Positions 8,022-16,796 of a stretch of 64,000 nt of DNA are shown here, piece by piece. Source of the DNA: Brachionus manjavacas (taxonomy: Eukaryota; Rotifera; Eurotatoria; Ploima; Brachionidae); assembly GCA_019054805.1 (NCBI GenBank), contig JAHQIY010000055.1, forward strand, positions 1 to 64,000. The letters run 5' to 3'. Positions within the stretch are counted from its first letter, which is position 1. Each line of letters opens with the position of its first letter. A model generated the notes under the pieces. That model searched no databases, had not been told where the DNA came from, and saw only the letters and a program-made list of their open reading frames with translations. The position numbers and the translations under genes were made by a program.

Positions 8022-8918
8022 ATGTCTGAGACGAGCAAGCCGGTGATCATTGAGCACCAATCGGAACAAACTAACCGACACGAAAAAAAGTCGAGTTACA
8101 TCAAAGACAGCGCCAGTCGTGTGCTTAACATTGCTCAAACCTATGGCTTAGATGCACTACTACAGAGTGAAAAGCCTGAGAAAAGTATGCTTGAGCGGGC
8201 TTTGGTTCGTGAGCGTAAGCGTAAAGAGCTAAGGCAGAAAAATCTCGAACAAATTCTTAAGCTTGCTCATATCTCTTGTAAAGATGAGACCGCAGGTGAC
8301 CCCGACCAAGACTGGCTGTACCGCTTTTTCGATATGGCGCAAGAAGTCCACAATCACTCAATGCAACGCCTATGGGCTCAGGTGTTAAAACGCGAAGTAA
8401 CCAACCCCGGTTCAACGTCAATGAAAGCGTTAAAAGTCCTGCAAGACATGACGCCAAAAGAAGCACAAATCCTCCAACGCGCCGCTGCACTAGCCTGTAG
8501 TTTTGGCGGTGATAACAGCCGCAAGTTATTGGTCGGTTATCGCGCCCAGGGCGGCATCTTCAGTTTTGGTAAGCGCAACATCACCGGCAATATCAACGTC
8601 GGTAACTTCCAACTGCCCTACTCTAGTCTGCTTGTGTTATTTGAACTCGGTTTAATGCACGGAACGGAATTAGAATCGGGTGAAATTGAGCTCGACTCTC
8701 CACTCCCCCTAACTTATCAAGGCAAAAAGCTATCACTTCAAGCCCACAGCAAAGGTGTACGCTTGCTTTACTATCGTTTCAGCCCAACTGGTAATGAGCT
8801 ATGTAAATTGCTTGGCAACAAACCCAACATGCAATATTACGATCAAATGGTTGCCCTACTCAGCCAGAAATTTACCGCCAGTACAGATGCACAGCCGAGT
8901 GTGGATACGACGGTTTAG
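8022..8918 (+). CDS. TIGR03899-family protein of unknown function
   Basis: A 298-aa soluble protein. The N-terminal third is highly charged (residues 55-85, MLERALVRERKRKELRQKN). The middle holds WLYRFFDMAQEVHNHSMQRLWAQVLKREV and a DUF2806-like all-alpha segment, as in the TIGR03899 family that is common in Vibrio and relatives. There is no signal peptide or membrane segment. The stop codon (8916-8918) runs directly into an 8-bp tandem array. Confidence 0.8.
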   Translation: MSETSKPVIIEHQSEQTNRHEKKSSYIKDSASRVLNIAQTYGLDALLQSEKPEKSMLERALVRERKRKELRQKNLEQILKLAHISCKDETAGDPDQDWLYRFFDMAQEVHNHSMQRLWAQVLKREVTNPGSTSMKALKVLQDMTPKEAQILQRAAALACSFGGDNSRKLLVGYRAQGGIFSFGKRNITGNINVGNFQLPYSSLLVLFELGLMHGTELESGEIELDSPLPLTYQGKKLSLQAHSKGVRLLYYRFSPTGNELCKLLGNKPNMQYYDQMVALLSQKFTASTDAQPSVDTTV

Positions 8919-8965
8919 GAGAGCTGGAGAGCTGGAGAGCTGGAGAGCTGGAGAGCTGGAGAGCT
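8918..8965. repeat. Octamer tandem repeat, six copies of GGAGAGCT
   Basis: Six exact head-to-tail copies of GGAGAGCT begin at the last base of the preceding stop codon and end at 8965. A related array (GCTAGAGA, 12 copies) lies at 62561-62656, also directly after a stop codon. Confidence 0.95.
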
Positions 8966-9002
8966 ATCATTGCTTGAGGTTAGTAGGAAATCAACTCTTG
9001 TT

Positions 9003-9060
9003 TTCTAGCAGGACGAAGTCCGATCCCTTTATCCAGAAGCGCAACGTTCCCGCTTCCCAA
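9003..9060. repeat. Dispersed hairpin repeat (family R2), copy a
   Basis: Contains GGACGAAGTCC (small inverted repeat) followed by TTATCCAG, AGCGCAACG and CCCGCTTCCCAAA. It resembles 9190-9254 and, in shortened form, 62832-62876. No coding potential is apparent. Confidence 0.65.
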
Positions 9061-9083
9061 ATCTTATTTAAATCTATTGATTT

Positions 9084-9186
9084 GTCATCCCCGAGAATGA
9101 GGAGCGAGTGAGTTGGGGATCTCTTAAAGCAAGTCGAATACTCAATGAGATTCCTTACTCCTTCCTTCGTCAGTCTATGGAATGAC
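9084..9186. repeat. 103-bp terminal-inverted-repeat element (family R1), copy 1
   Basis: Begins GTCATCCCC and ends GGAATGAC, giving 8-bp imperfect terminal inverted repeats GTCATCCC / GTCATTCC. Two internal hairpins are framed by ATCCCC/GGGGAT and ATTCC/GGAAT. The copy at 62711-62813 is exactly as long; by eye the two differ at about 15 of 103 positions with no gaps. It has no coding capacity. It is MITE-like or an extended palindromic repeat. Confidence 0.85.
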
Positions 9187-9189
9187 AGC

Positions 9190-9254
9190 TTCTCTCTTGA
9201 AGGGCGGAGCCCGCTCCCGTTATCCAGGAGCGCAGCGCTCCCGCTTTCCAAAAC
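9190..9254. repeat. Dispersed hairpin repeat (family R2), copy b
   Basis: Directly follows the R1 element. Contains AGGGCGGAGCCCG and the perfect short palindrome GGAGCGCAGCGCTCC, then CCGCTTTCCAAAAC. Same family as 9003-9060. Confidence 0.65.
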
Positions 9255-9282
9255 AAAAAACGCCAACCTAAAAGGTTGACGT
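9255..9282 (-). terminator. Rho-independent terminator downstream of pgi
   Basis: Minus-strand stem of 9 bp with one mismatch (9261-9269 / 9273-9281) followed by six T (9255-9260). It lies about 140 bp after the pgi stop, so the pgi transcript carries a long 3' tail that includes the inverted repeat at 9331-9382. Confidence 0.7.
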
Positions 9283-9330
9283 CATAAGATTTGGATAGCC
9301 TAAATAATTGGAGTGGCAGCTAGGCGACAA

Positions 9331-9382
9331 GTAAGTTCAGCCCAATGAGCATAGGGGCTCTATTCGATTTGGGTGAACTTAC
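9331..9382. repeat. Inverted repeat within a common intergenic motif
   Basis: Arms GTAAGTTCAGCCC (9331-9343) and GGGTGAACTTAC (9371-9382). It is followed by CTTCAAGTATGACGG, a sequence I recall as frequent between genes in Vibrio and enterics. Its function is unknown; it lies in the 3' tail of pgi. Confidence 0.55.
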
Positions 9383-9419
9383 GCAGTCAACAACGCTGCC
9401 GCTTCAAGTATGACGGCTA

Positions 9420-11072
9420 CTAAGCTTTGAACGCTTTAAATGCATTAATCAGACCATTCGTCGAGCTATCGTGCGAGCTAATTGCCGACTCATCAGCAAG
9501 CTCAGGTAGGATTTGGTTAGCTAGCTGTTTACCTAGCTCAACACCCCACTGGTCGAAACTGAAGATATTCCAGATCACGCCCTGAGCAAAGATCTTGTGC
9601 TCGTACATCGCAATCAAGTTACCTAGCGTACGCGGAGTAATTTGCTTCACTAGGATAGAGTTAGTTGGGCGGTTACCTTCAAATACTTTGAATGGTGCTA
9701 GCGTCGCCGCTTCTTCTTCACTCTTACCTGCTTTGGCAAATTCAGCTTTCACTGTTGCTTCATCTTTACCAAATGCTAGTGCTTCTGTTTGAGCAAAGAA
9801 GTTAGACATAAGCTTCTGGTGGTGATCGCCCGCAGGGTTGTGGCTTAGAGCAGGAGCAATGAAGTCACATGGGATCAGCTTAGTGCCTTGGTGAATTAGT
9901 TGGTAGAACGCGTGCTGGCCGTTTGTACCTGGTTCACCCCAGATGATTGGGCCAGTTTGGTAAGTCACTGCGTTACCATCACGGTCCACATACTTACCGT
10001 TAGATTCCATGTTGCCTTGTTGGAAGTAAGCAGCAAAACGGTGCATGTACTGATCGTATGGCAAGATTGCTTCAGACTCAGCGCCGTGGAAGTTGTTGTA
10101 CCATAGGCCAACTAGCGCAAGGATAACTGGAATGTTACTTTCTAGTTCAGTCGACGCAAAGTGGTTATCCATCTCATGAGCACCATCAAGTAGCTCAATG
10201 AAGTTGTCGTAACCAACCGCTAGTGCAATTGACAGACCGATCGCTGACCATAATGAGTAACGACCACCAACCCAGTCCCAGAACTCAAACATGTTGTCTG
10301 TATCGATACCAAATTCAGATACCGCTGACGCATTCGTTGATAGTGCAGCGAAGTGCTTAGCAACGTGCGCTTCATCGCCTGCCGACTCAAGGAACCAGTC
10401 ACGAGCACTGTGAGCGTTGGTCATGGTTTCTTGCGTAGTAAACGTCTTAGATGCAACCAAGAATAGCGTCGTTTCTGGGTTTACTTTCTTCAGTGTCTCA
10501 ACGATGTGAGTACCATCAACGTTAGAAACGAAGTGTAGGTTTAGGTGGTTTGTGTATGGTGCAAGCGCTTCCGTCACCATGTAAGGACCAAGGTCAGAGC
10601 CACCGATACCGATGTTCACTACGTCAGTAATCGCTTTACCTGTATAGCCTTTCCACTCACCGCCGATAACACGTTCAGTGAATGATTTCATTTTTTCTAG
10701 CACTGCATTGACCGCTGGCATCACATCTTCGCCACCAACCATTACAGGCTTGTTGCTACGGTTACGTAGTGCAGTATGAAGCACTGCGCGACCTTCTGTT
10801 TGGTTGATCGCTTCACCACTGAACATCGCTTCGATTGCTGATTTAAGCTCAGTTTCGTTTGCAAGTGCGAACAGGTGTTTCATGGTTTCTTCATTGATTA
10901 GGTTTTTAGAGTAATCAACTAGAATGTCATTGCCGAAACGCGTAGAGAATTTATCAAAACGTGCTGCATCTTGTGCAAACAGATCTTTTAGATCCATATC
11001 TTGTGCAGATTCGAAGTGCGCTGTTAGCGCGTTCCAAGCTTGTGTTTGCGTTGGATTGATATTTTTCAACAT
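9420..11072 (-). CDS. pgi: Glucose-6-phosphate isomerase
   Basis: A 550-aa enzyme that interconverts glucose 6-phosphate and fructose 6-phosphate in glycolysis and gluconeogenesis. Full family length with the signatures [16 protein letters not shown] (sugar-phosphate binding), [19 protein letters not shown] and [21 protein letters not shown] near the C terminus. Monocistronic: the next gene upstream (yjbQ) is divergent. The upstream 297-bp region holds no other gene that I can see. Confidence 0.97.
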   Translation of the reverse strand: MLKNINPTQTQAWNALTAHFESAQDMDLKDLFAQDAARFDKFSTRFGNDILVDYSKNLINEETMKHLFALANETELKSAIEAMFSGEAINQTEGRAVLHTALRNRSNKPVMVGGEDVMPAVNAVLEKMKSFTERVIGGEWKGYTGKAITDVVNIGIGGSDLGPYMVTEALAPYTNHLNLHFVSNVDGTHIVETLKKVNPETTLFLVASKTFTTQETMTNAHSARDWFLESAGDEAHVAKHFAALSTNASAVSEFGIDTDNMFEFWDWVGGRYSLWSAIGLSIALAVGYDNFIELLDGAHEMDNHFASTELESNIPVILALVGLWYNNFHGAESEAILPYDQYMHRFAAYFQQGNMESNGKYVDRDGNAVTYQTGPIIWGEPGTNGQHAFYQLIHQGTKLIPCDFIAPALSHNPAGDHHQKLMSNFFAQTEALAFGKDEATVKAEFAKAGKSEEEAATLAPFKVFEGNRPTNSILVKQITPRTLGNLIAMYEHKIFAQGVIWNIFSFDQWGVELGKQLANQILPELADESAISSHDSSTNGLINAFKAFKA

Positions 11073-11369
11073 GGTTACTATCCCGATGTTACAGTAGGTT
11101 TTATTCCATACAGCCTAGCGAAAACTGGTGGAATCCCCGATTAAGCAAAATAATAATATTAGGTATGTTAGGGCAAAATGCCACAAAACAAGACTTTGTA
11201 ATTTTTTTTCAAGCGCACATTATGACGTAGGCGACCCTCACTCACATTGAGTTAGGTCACGTTCCCTGCTTCAAAACTAAACAAACGTCATATGAGCGTT
11301 TAGGATTGTATCACTAACCTAGAGCAAGCTTAACGAGAGCTCAAGTTCAAATTGTAAGCAGACATCCAT

Positions 11370-11795
11370 ATGTGGACTCAAAAAATCATTCAAATCCCAG
11401 CTAAGCAGCGCGGTTTTCATCTCATTACCGATGAAATTGAACAACAATTACCTCAGATTTCTGACTATTCTGTCGGTTTATTACAGCTATTTATTCAGCA
11501 TACCTCGGCAAGCTTAACCATCAATGAAAACGCTGACCCAACCGTGAGACACGATATGGAAAAGCATTTCAATCACTCTGTTCCAGAGCGCGCACCGTAT
11601 TACAAACACACCTACGAAGGGGATGACGATATGCCAGCTCATATTAAAGCCTCGACATTAGGCTGTAGTGTGATGATTCCGATTAGTCAGGGCAGATTGG
11701 CACTCGGGACATGGCAGGGGATCTATTTGGGAGAGCATCGCGATTACGGCGGCAGCCGGACAGTTATTGCGACCTTACAAGGCGAGCAGTACTAA
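11370..11795 (+). CDS. yjbQ: YjbQ (UPF0047) family protein
   Basis: A 141-aa protein of the secondary thiamine-phosphate synthase family. Visible motifs: [23 protein letters not shown], with the His and Asp proposed to be active, and [13 protein letters not shown] near the C terminus. Members weakly rescue thiamine-phosphate synthase mutants; the physiological role is unclear. Length is normal. A bidirectional terminator follows. Confidence 0.9.
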   Translation: MWTQKIIQIPAKQRGFHLITDEIEQQLPQISDYSVGLLQLFIQHTSASLTINENADPTVRHDMEKHFNHSVPERAPYYKHTYEGDDDMPAHIKASTLGCSVMIPISQGRLALGTWQGIYLGEHRDYGGSRTVIATLQGEQY

Positions 11796-11803
11796 GCATA
11801 TAA

Positions 11804-11828
11804 AAAACGGAGCCATTGGCTCCGTTTT
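11804..11828. terminator. Bidirectional rho-independent terminator between yjbQ and azlD
   Basis: Perfect 11-bp stem AAAACGGAGCC / GGCTCCGTTTT with a 3-base loop, flanked by A and T runs on both sides. It can end both convergent transcripts. Confidence 0.85.
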
Positions 11829-11856
11829 AAGTGTAGGGTTAGTTATTAGAAGTAAG

Positions 11857-12177
11857 TTATAGAATCGCTTGGAATAAAAGTAGCGAAGCAACGCCACTCA
11901 CCACGACCCAAACAAGATCGAATCTTAAGCTAACTAGAGTACATACTATGGCTGCCAATACTTTAGGGTTTTCCAAGTTAAAGGCAATCTCTGATCCTGT
12001 ACCCAGAATCTCTAGCGCAATAATGGCAGGTAACACGGTGACAGGAACAAAACGCAGCGTTTTCTTTAAGCGCGGAGACATTTCAAATGAACCCGCAAAG
12101 GCGATCACACTAAAGCGAATCGCGACAGTCACAATCGCCATAGACACTGTCAGTAGAATGAACGTTGATGTTTCCAT
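11857..12177 (-). CDS. azlD: AzlD-family branched-chain amino-acid transport subunit
   Basis: A 106-aa membrane protein with four predicted hydrophobic segments and the family pattern RFSVIAF...RFVPVTVLPAIIALEIL. AzlD is the small partner of AzlC; together they form exporters of branched-chain amino acids or analogues (BrnFE/YgaZH type). It follows azlC with a 1-bp gap. Confidence 0.87.
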   Translation of the reverse strand: METSTFILLTVSMAIVTVAIRFSVIAFAGSFEMSPRLKKTLRFVPVTVLPAIIALEILGTGSEIAFNLENPKVLAAIVCTLVSLRFDLVWVVVSGVASLLLFQAIL

Positions 12178-12178
12178 G

Positions 12179-12910
12179 TTATGCGCCCTCAGCTTGTGCT
12201 TTCAATGTTGTTTCAGATTCAAGTTGTTGCTTTTCAGTAGATAAATCCATTTGATAGCCAGCAAACACCCCTAAAGCAGCAGCGATTACAAGACCTAATG
12301 AGTGAGGCAAACCAGAAAGCAAGATGCCCGCAAACGTCGCAACAAGCGCGGCGACAATACATTCGCGGCTTTTCACTTGTGGAATAACAATCGCGATAAA
12401 GGCTGCAACCATCGCAAACTCTAATCCGTAGTTGGCAATATCAGGGAAAGAGGCACCAATGAGTGCACCTGCACAGTTCGCTAGCACCCAGTTAGCCCAG
12501 AAGCCTCCCATCACCGCTAGGTAAAACCAATGCCGACCTTCTTTCTCTTTTTTCATTTCGGTGATGCTTGAGGCATACACTTCATCCGTTAACCCATAAG
12601 ACATTAAGAAACGGATATGTAGTGGGTATTGTTTGACATGCTCAGACAGAGAAGCGCTATAGAGCACATGGCGTAAATTGATAATAAAAGTGGTTAAAGC
12701 GATCACGGCAATACTCGCGCCATTTTGCAATAGCCCTAACGCCACCATTTGGGCAGAGCCCGCAAATACAGTAAAAGACCAAAGAGTACTTTGTACGACA
12801 TCCATTCCAGACTGAATACTCAGTGCGCCAACGATAAATGAAAATGGGAATGCTCCTAAGCAAAGTGGAGCAATCTCGGTCAAACCCGCTTTAATTAATT
12901 TACCTTTCAT
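12179..12910 (-). CDS. azlC: AzlC-family branched-chain amino-acid exporter subunit
   Basis: A 243-aa membrane protein. I use the ATG at 12910 (MKGKLIKAGLTEIAPLCLGAFP); the frame stays open further upstream but that part does not match the family. Typical AzlC motif: FPFSFIVGALSIQSGMDVVQSTLWSFTVFAGSAQ. It is divergent from ridA. Because RidA protects branched-chain amino-acid enzymes from 2-aminoacrylate, the neighbouring export function may be linked (inference). Confidence 0.87.
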   Translation of the reverse strand: MKGKLIKAGLTEIAPLCLGAFPFSFIVGALSIQSGMDVVQSTLWSFTVFAGSAQMVALGLLQNGASIAVIALTTFIINLRHVLYSASLSEHVKQYPLHIRFLMSYGLTDEVYASSITEMKKEKEGRHWFYLAVMGGFWANWVLANCAGALIGASFPDIANYGLEFAMVAAFIAIVIPQVKSRECIVAALVATFAGILLSGLPHSLGLVIAAALGVFAGYQMDLSTEKQQLESETTLKAQAEGA

Positions 12911-13055
12911 AACAGTGTCTCTGTGTAAGTTTTGAGCGAATATATTCCACATCAAACAATCTTTCAACATCAAATATGCAAAATTATTTGAAAAGATAAT
13001 CGAGATCAAAAAACACAACCAACCCTGCCATCATAAGGCATTTACAGAAACAATA

Positions 13056-13069
13056 TTGACTTAAATCAA
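13056..13069 (+). promoter_or_regulatory. FNR-like site upstream of ridA-cyuA
   Basis: TTGACTTAAATCAA matches the FNR consensus TTGATNNNNATCAA at 9 of 10 defined positions. It lies 92 bp before the ridA start, a workable activator distance. Anaerobic control would suit an oxygen-sensitive [4Fe-4S] cysteine desulfidase. Confidence 0.5.
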
Positions 13070-13160
13070 TTTCCAAGACTTGTTAAATGCAACTAAATTT
13101 GCAATATTATTTACACAAACAAGATAAAGGTATTGTGTGATACCTAAATTAGGAACAAGT

Positions 13161-13541
13161 ATGAAATCATTAGTAACCGCACCAAGTGCACCTGAAGCCA
13201 TCGGCCCTTACTCACACGGTACGACATTTGAAAACCTCATTTTCACCTCTGGTCAATTACCAGTATGCAAAGCGCTTGGTGGTGTAGTTGAAGGCGGTAT
13301 TACTGAACAATCGAAAAAGTCTCTTGAAAACTTAGTGGCTGTTCTAGAAGCAGCAGGTGGTAGTGCTGAAACAGTGCTGAAAACCACTTGCTACCTAGCC
13401 AATATTGAAGACTTCGCTGCATTCAATGCAGTCTACGCAGAGGTATTCAAAACCGATTGCCCAGCACGCAGCTGCTTCGCGGTCAAAGATCTACCTATGG
13501 GTGTCTTAGTCGAAGTTGAAGCAATCGCTCATAAAAAATAA
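13161..13541 (+). CDS. ridA: RidA-family enamine/imine deaminase
   Basis: A 126-aa protein, start ATG 13161 with AGGAAC seven bases upstream. Family motifs: [19 protein letters not shown], and [24 protein letters not shown], with the substrate-binding Arg in PARS. It hydrolyses reactive 2-aminoacrylate and similar enamines to keto acids. It is followed 11 bp later by the cysteine desulfidase gene, whose chemistry releases 2-aminoacrylate, so the pairing makes functional sense. Confidence 0.92.
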   Translation: MKSLVTAPSAPEAIGPYSHGTTFENLIFTSGQLPVCKALGGVVEGGITEQSKKSLENLVAVLEAAGGSAETVLKTTCYLANIEDFAAFNAVYAEVFKTDCPARSCFAVKDLPMGVLVEVEAIAHKK

Positions 13542-13552
13542 GGGTTAAAACT

Positions 13553-14833
13553 ATGTCAGAGCAATGGAACAAATACATCGAGATCATCAAGTCTGTAGTA
13601 AAGCCAGCTCTTGGCTGTACTGAACCAATTTCAGCCGCCTATGCTGCTGCAGTTGCAAGTGCTCGACTTGATAATCAACCACTTGAATCTCTTGAAATCA
13701 GTGTTTCCGACAACCTATACAAAAACTCGATGGGTGTGTTCGTCCCACGTACGGGTAAAATAGGCCTACACATTGCTGCGGCCTGTGGCTATGTTGCGGG
13801 GGATGCAAACGCAGACTTACAAGTGTTAGCCAATATCACTCCAAAAGATGTCGATAAAGCTCAGTATCTTATTGATCAAGAGTTGATTACGGTTAATCGT
13901 GTTGAAGCCGATGACTTTATTTTCTGCCGTGCGGTTGCTACTGCCGCTGGGAACACGTCAGAAATTATTATCAGTGGTGGTCACACGCGTATTGTCGAAG
14001 AGCGTATGAATGGTGAAGTCACTTTTGCGATGCAAGTTGATAGCGAAGCTAGCTGCGCTGGAACTGCTTCTATCTGTGAAGGTGTCGATATCTCAATGAA
14101 GCAGATTTATGATTTCGCAGTCAATGTTCCATTCTCTGACATTAGTTTTATGCTTGAGGCGAAAAACCTCAATATGGCGTTATCCCAAGAAGGCATGGTC
14201 AACCAATATGGCCTTCAAGTTGGTCGCTCAATGGATAGCGACGAGTTAATGTGCGGTACATCGTTAACAGAAAACATCGTCAAATATACTTCAGCAGCGA
14301 GTGACGCTCGTATGGGAGGCGCATCACTGCCAGCGATGAGTAACTATGGTTCAGGCAACCAAGGTATTGCTGCGACCGTACCTGTTGTTTTTATGGCTGA
14401 GCATAAAAACGCAGATGACGAAAAAACCTGTCGCGCATTGGTGATGAGCCACTTGGGTGCCATCTACATGAAGTCGTTTTATCCACCGTTGTCAGCATTT
14501 TGTGGTAACACAGTGACCAGTTCTGCAACAGCGATGGCAATGGTTTATCTCGCTGGTGGCACTTACGAGCAATGCTGCTACGCGATTCAGAACGTCCTTA
14601 GTGATACGTCAGGCATGGTTTGTGATGGGGCAAAAGCAACCTGCGCAATGAAAGTTGGAAGCTCCACAACCGCCGCGGTGAAATCTGTGATGATGGCAAT
14701 GCGTAATCACGCAGCTGCTAACCAAGGTGTTATTTCCGACAATATTGAAACAACGATTCGCAATGTAGGTCGAATGATTAGCCTCGGAATGAACATTACC
14801 GACAACCAGATCATTGAAATTATGTCAGCATAA
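13553..14833 (+). CDS. cyuA: L-cysteine desulfidase, CyuA/YhaM family (UPF0597)
   Basis: A 426-aa protein that aligns by eye along its length with E. coli YhaM/Cyu[21 protein letters not shown] at the N terminus, [26 protein letters not shown] in the middle, and the C-terminal cysteines in [13 protein letters not shown]. The conserved Cys residues are likely ligands of a [4Fe-4S] cluster. Reaction: L-cysteine to sulfide, ammonia and pyruvate via 2-aminoacrylate. It sits in a ridA-cyuA unit with a regulator gene after the terminator. Confidence 0.9.
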   Translation: MSEQWNKYIEIIKSVVKPALGCTEPISAAYAAAVASARLDNQPLESLEISVSDNLYKNSMGVFVPRTGKIGLHIAAACGYVAGDANADLQVLANITPKDVDKAQYLIDQELITVNRVEADDFIFCRAVATAAGNTSEIIISGGHTRIVEERMNGEVTFAMQVDSEASCAGTASICEGVDISMKQIYDFAVNVPFSDISFMLEAKNLNMALSQEGMVNQYGLQVGRSMDSDELMCGTSLTENIVKYTSAASDARMGGASLPAMSNYGSGNQGIAATVPVVFMAEHKNADDEKTCRALVMSHLGAIYMKSFYPPLSAFCGNTVTSSATAMAMVYLAGGTYEQCCYAIQNVLSDTSGMVCDGAKATCAMKVGSSTTAAVKSVMMAMRNHAAANQGVISDNIETTIRNVGRMISLGMNITDNQIIEIMSA

Positions 14834-14858
14834 TACGATGATAAACCATCACTAAGTT

Positions 14859-14887
14859 AAGCCATCACTTTTTGTGATGGCTTTTTT
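14859..14887 (+). terminator. Rho-independent terminator after cyuA
   Basis: Stem AAGCCATCAC / GTGATGGCTT (14859-14868 / 14874-14883) with a T-rich loop, followed by TTTT. It lies between cyuA and the regulator and may attenuate read-through into it. Confidence 0.85.
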
Positions 14888-14897
14888 CGAGGACATA

Positions 14898-15548
14898 ATG
14901 TTAGTTAATCTTACCGATTCAGATAAGGCTATCATCCGCTCTACCTACAACATTGTTGATGGCATTGCAGCAATGTATGGTGAGCACACTGAAGTGGCAC
15001 TGCATTCACTAGATATCGACAATCCATCGATAGTCAAAATAGCCAATGGCCATGTAACAGGGCGTTCCGTTGGTGCCCCAATCACTAACCTTGCAATAGA
15101 AAAACTGAAAGATGGCAACCAAGTCACAGAGCCTTACTTTACTCGCTCAATTTGCGGAAAAATGATTCGTTCAGTCACCACCATTATTTCTAACGACAGC
15201 AGCACCCCTATCGCCATGCTGTGTATCAACACAAACATGGATGCGCCAATGCATTCAGTGATTAGCTCTATGCTGCCTGCTGGGGTTTCTTTTGACGCCA
15301 TTACGGAGTCGCCGGAAGTCTTTTCGCCAAGTGCCAACGATATGTTGACCACATCGATTTCTAAGTTTAAATCACATGCCGATAGCATGGGACTAACCAA
15401 AGCGAAACGCACCAAAGAAATCGTACGTAAAATGTTTAATGAAGGGTTATTTAACGTTAAAGATGCCGTCTCAATAGCAGCACAAGAGATTGAAATCTCC
15501 CCTGATACTGTTTATCGCTACCTACGACAGTTTAAGAAAGAAGCTTAA
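14898..15548 (+). CDS. YheO-like PAS/HTH transcriptional regulator
   Basis: A 216-aa protein. I use the ATG at 14898, which has CGAGGACATA upstream; the earlier ATG lies inside the terminator. N-terminal YheO-like PAS domain (residues about 5-120: ADKAII-type start, TEVALHSLD, KIANGHVTGR, PITNLAI) and a C-terminal HTH (FNVKDAVSIAAQEIEISPDTVYRYLRQF). Related by eye to the YheO protein at 30963-31685. Its place after cyuA suggests it controls cysteine catabolism in response to a small ligand (inference). Confidence 0.85.
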   Translation: MLVNLTDSDKAIIRSTYNIVDGIAAMYGEHTEVALHSLDIDNPSIVKIANGHVTGRSVGAPITNLAIEKLKDGNQVTEPYFTRSICGKMIRSVTTIISNDSSTPIAMLCINTNMDAPMHSVISSMLPAGVSFDAITESPEVFSPSANDMLTTSISKFKSHADSMGLTKAKRTKEIVRKMFNEGLFNVKDAVSIAAQEIEISPDTVYRYLRQFKKEA

Positions 15549-15618
15549 CTAAGCGAAGAAAATAGAAAGGGGCATTCAGTTGACCGCCCCTTGCCTAAAA
15601 AGGTGATGAATGAGTCAG

Positions 15619-16794
15619 CTAGAAAGGCTGATTGATCATCACTCTGAAAGTACCTTCATCAGCACCTTGTGCGTACTCTGCCCGCACAACGATCCCTTCT
15701 ACTTGGAAACGAACCGCTCCACCTAGATTCCATTTCATATCTTTATGCAGTGTCTTAAGATCATATTGATCGGCCACTCGACCTGCTTCGGCAAAAAACA
15801 CCCATTGCCACCACGGTAAGTCATAGTAATTGAGCAGTGGGATCTCATCGAGAGGTTGCCATTCAGGGATCACCCGATACTCAGCGGAATAATGCACCGC
15901 ACTTCGTCCGTGAAATCTCCCACTGGTGTAACCGCGTAATCGATATAATCCACCTAAACTGACCTGTTCCTGCTCTGGTGGCCTTTCGTTGTTCCAGTTA
16001 GGGGTATCAGCGGTGTAAAAATCAAACGCAAGAACTTGTTGATCAAATAACTCACCAAGCGGGCCCAACGCAAAGTATTGACTGTTTTGAAACTCAACCT
16101 TGGTCCAACGGTCTTCGCTTTGCCAACTATGAGCACCCACTGTTGTCGTCAGCGCTGTGTGTGAGCCTTTGGTTGGGTTACGCACGCTGTCGCGGTTATC
16201 CCAATCTAGGATCAGTTCAAATCCAGTCGATTTTCCAGTGGTGTTATTGATGTCTAGACGGCGAGAGGAATAGAAAGGCGTCAGGCTAATGGAGCTCACA
16301 CCAGACTCAAGTGGTGAGGCAAAGCTGACATCACGAATAGGTTGAAAGACACCAAGCAGGCCATTTTGTGCAACATTACCCCATGGTAATAGATACTTAA
16401 ACTCAACCTCGTAGTTCTGCTCTAAGCCATTAGTAATCGTCTTATCACTCGCGACTGAATCGTTGTTGCCTTGATCACCGATGTAATAAGGGTTTTGATT
16501 AAATTGCGCTTTATACAGTTGGGAGCTAACTAGTAGCTGATCAGTCAGTGCGTAGTTAAAAGCCGAAAGATACGTTACATAGCTTTTTTTGTCCGTGTAC
16601 AAGGCCGCACCAAACAAGGCAGCTTGTGGTTGCCCTACCCCTTTTGCTACCCCAGCTATACCAACGGTGTTACCTAAGGTTTCGGTGCTAAAGTAAAACG
16701 GTAAAAACGCCGAATCTTTCTCTTCACTTAACGCAGAGCTTGAAACAAAAAGGCTGGCACTTAAGGCCAGCACTGTCGTAATTTTTTGGTACAT
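15619..16794 (-). CDS. BamA/TamA-family outer membrane beta-barrel protein
   Basis: A 391-aa protein with a signal peptide (to about residue 22, SALSEE) and a C-terminal surface-antigen (D15/Omp85) barrel: FELILDWDNRDSVRNPTKGSHT, LYRLRGYTSGRFHGRS (the conserved substrate-turn VRGF-like motif), FFAEAGRVAD, and a terminal Phe as expected for Bam substrates. POTRA domains are absent, so it is a short patatin-partner-like or stand-alone barrel rather than BamA itself. It lies 2 bp after alr in the same direction. Confidence 0.85.
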   Translation of the reverse strand: MYQKITTVLALSASLFVSSSALSEEKDSAFLPFYFSTETLGNTVGIAGVAKGVGQPQAALFGAALYTDKKSYVTYLSAFNYALTDQLLVSSQLYKAQFNQNPYYIGDQGNNDSVASDKTITNGLEQNYEVEFKYLLPWGNVAQNGLLGVFQPIRDVSFASPLESGVSSISLTPFYSSRRLDINNTTGKSTGFELILDWDNRDSVRNPTKGSHTALTTTVGAHSWQSEDRWTKVEFQNSQYFALGPLGELFDQQVLAFDFYTADTPNWNNERPPEQEQVSLGGLYRLRGYTSGRFHGRSAVHYSAEYRVIPEWQPLDEIPLLNYYDLPWWQWVFFAEAGRVADQYDLKTLHKDMKWNLGGAVRFQVEGIVVRAEYAQGADEGTFRVMINQPF

Positions 16795-16796
16795 AG

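Noticed and set aside
15567-15592. Inverted repeat AAGGGGC / GCCCCTT as a terminator
   Set aside because: The loop is 12 bases and the T-run is weak in either direction; not strong enough to list as a feature.
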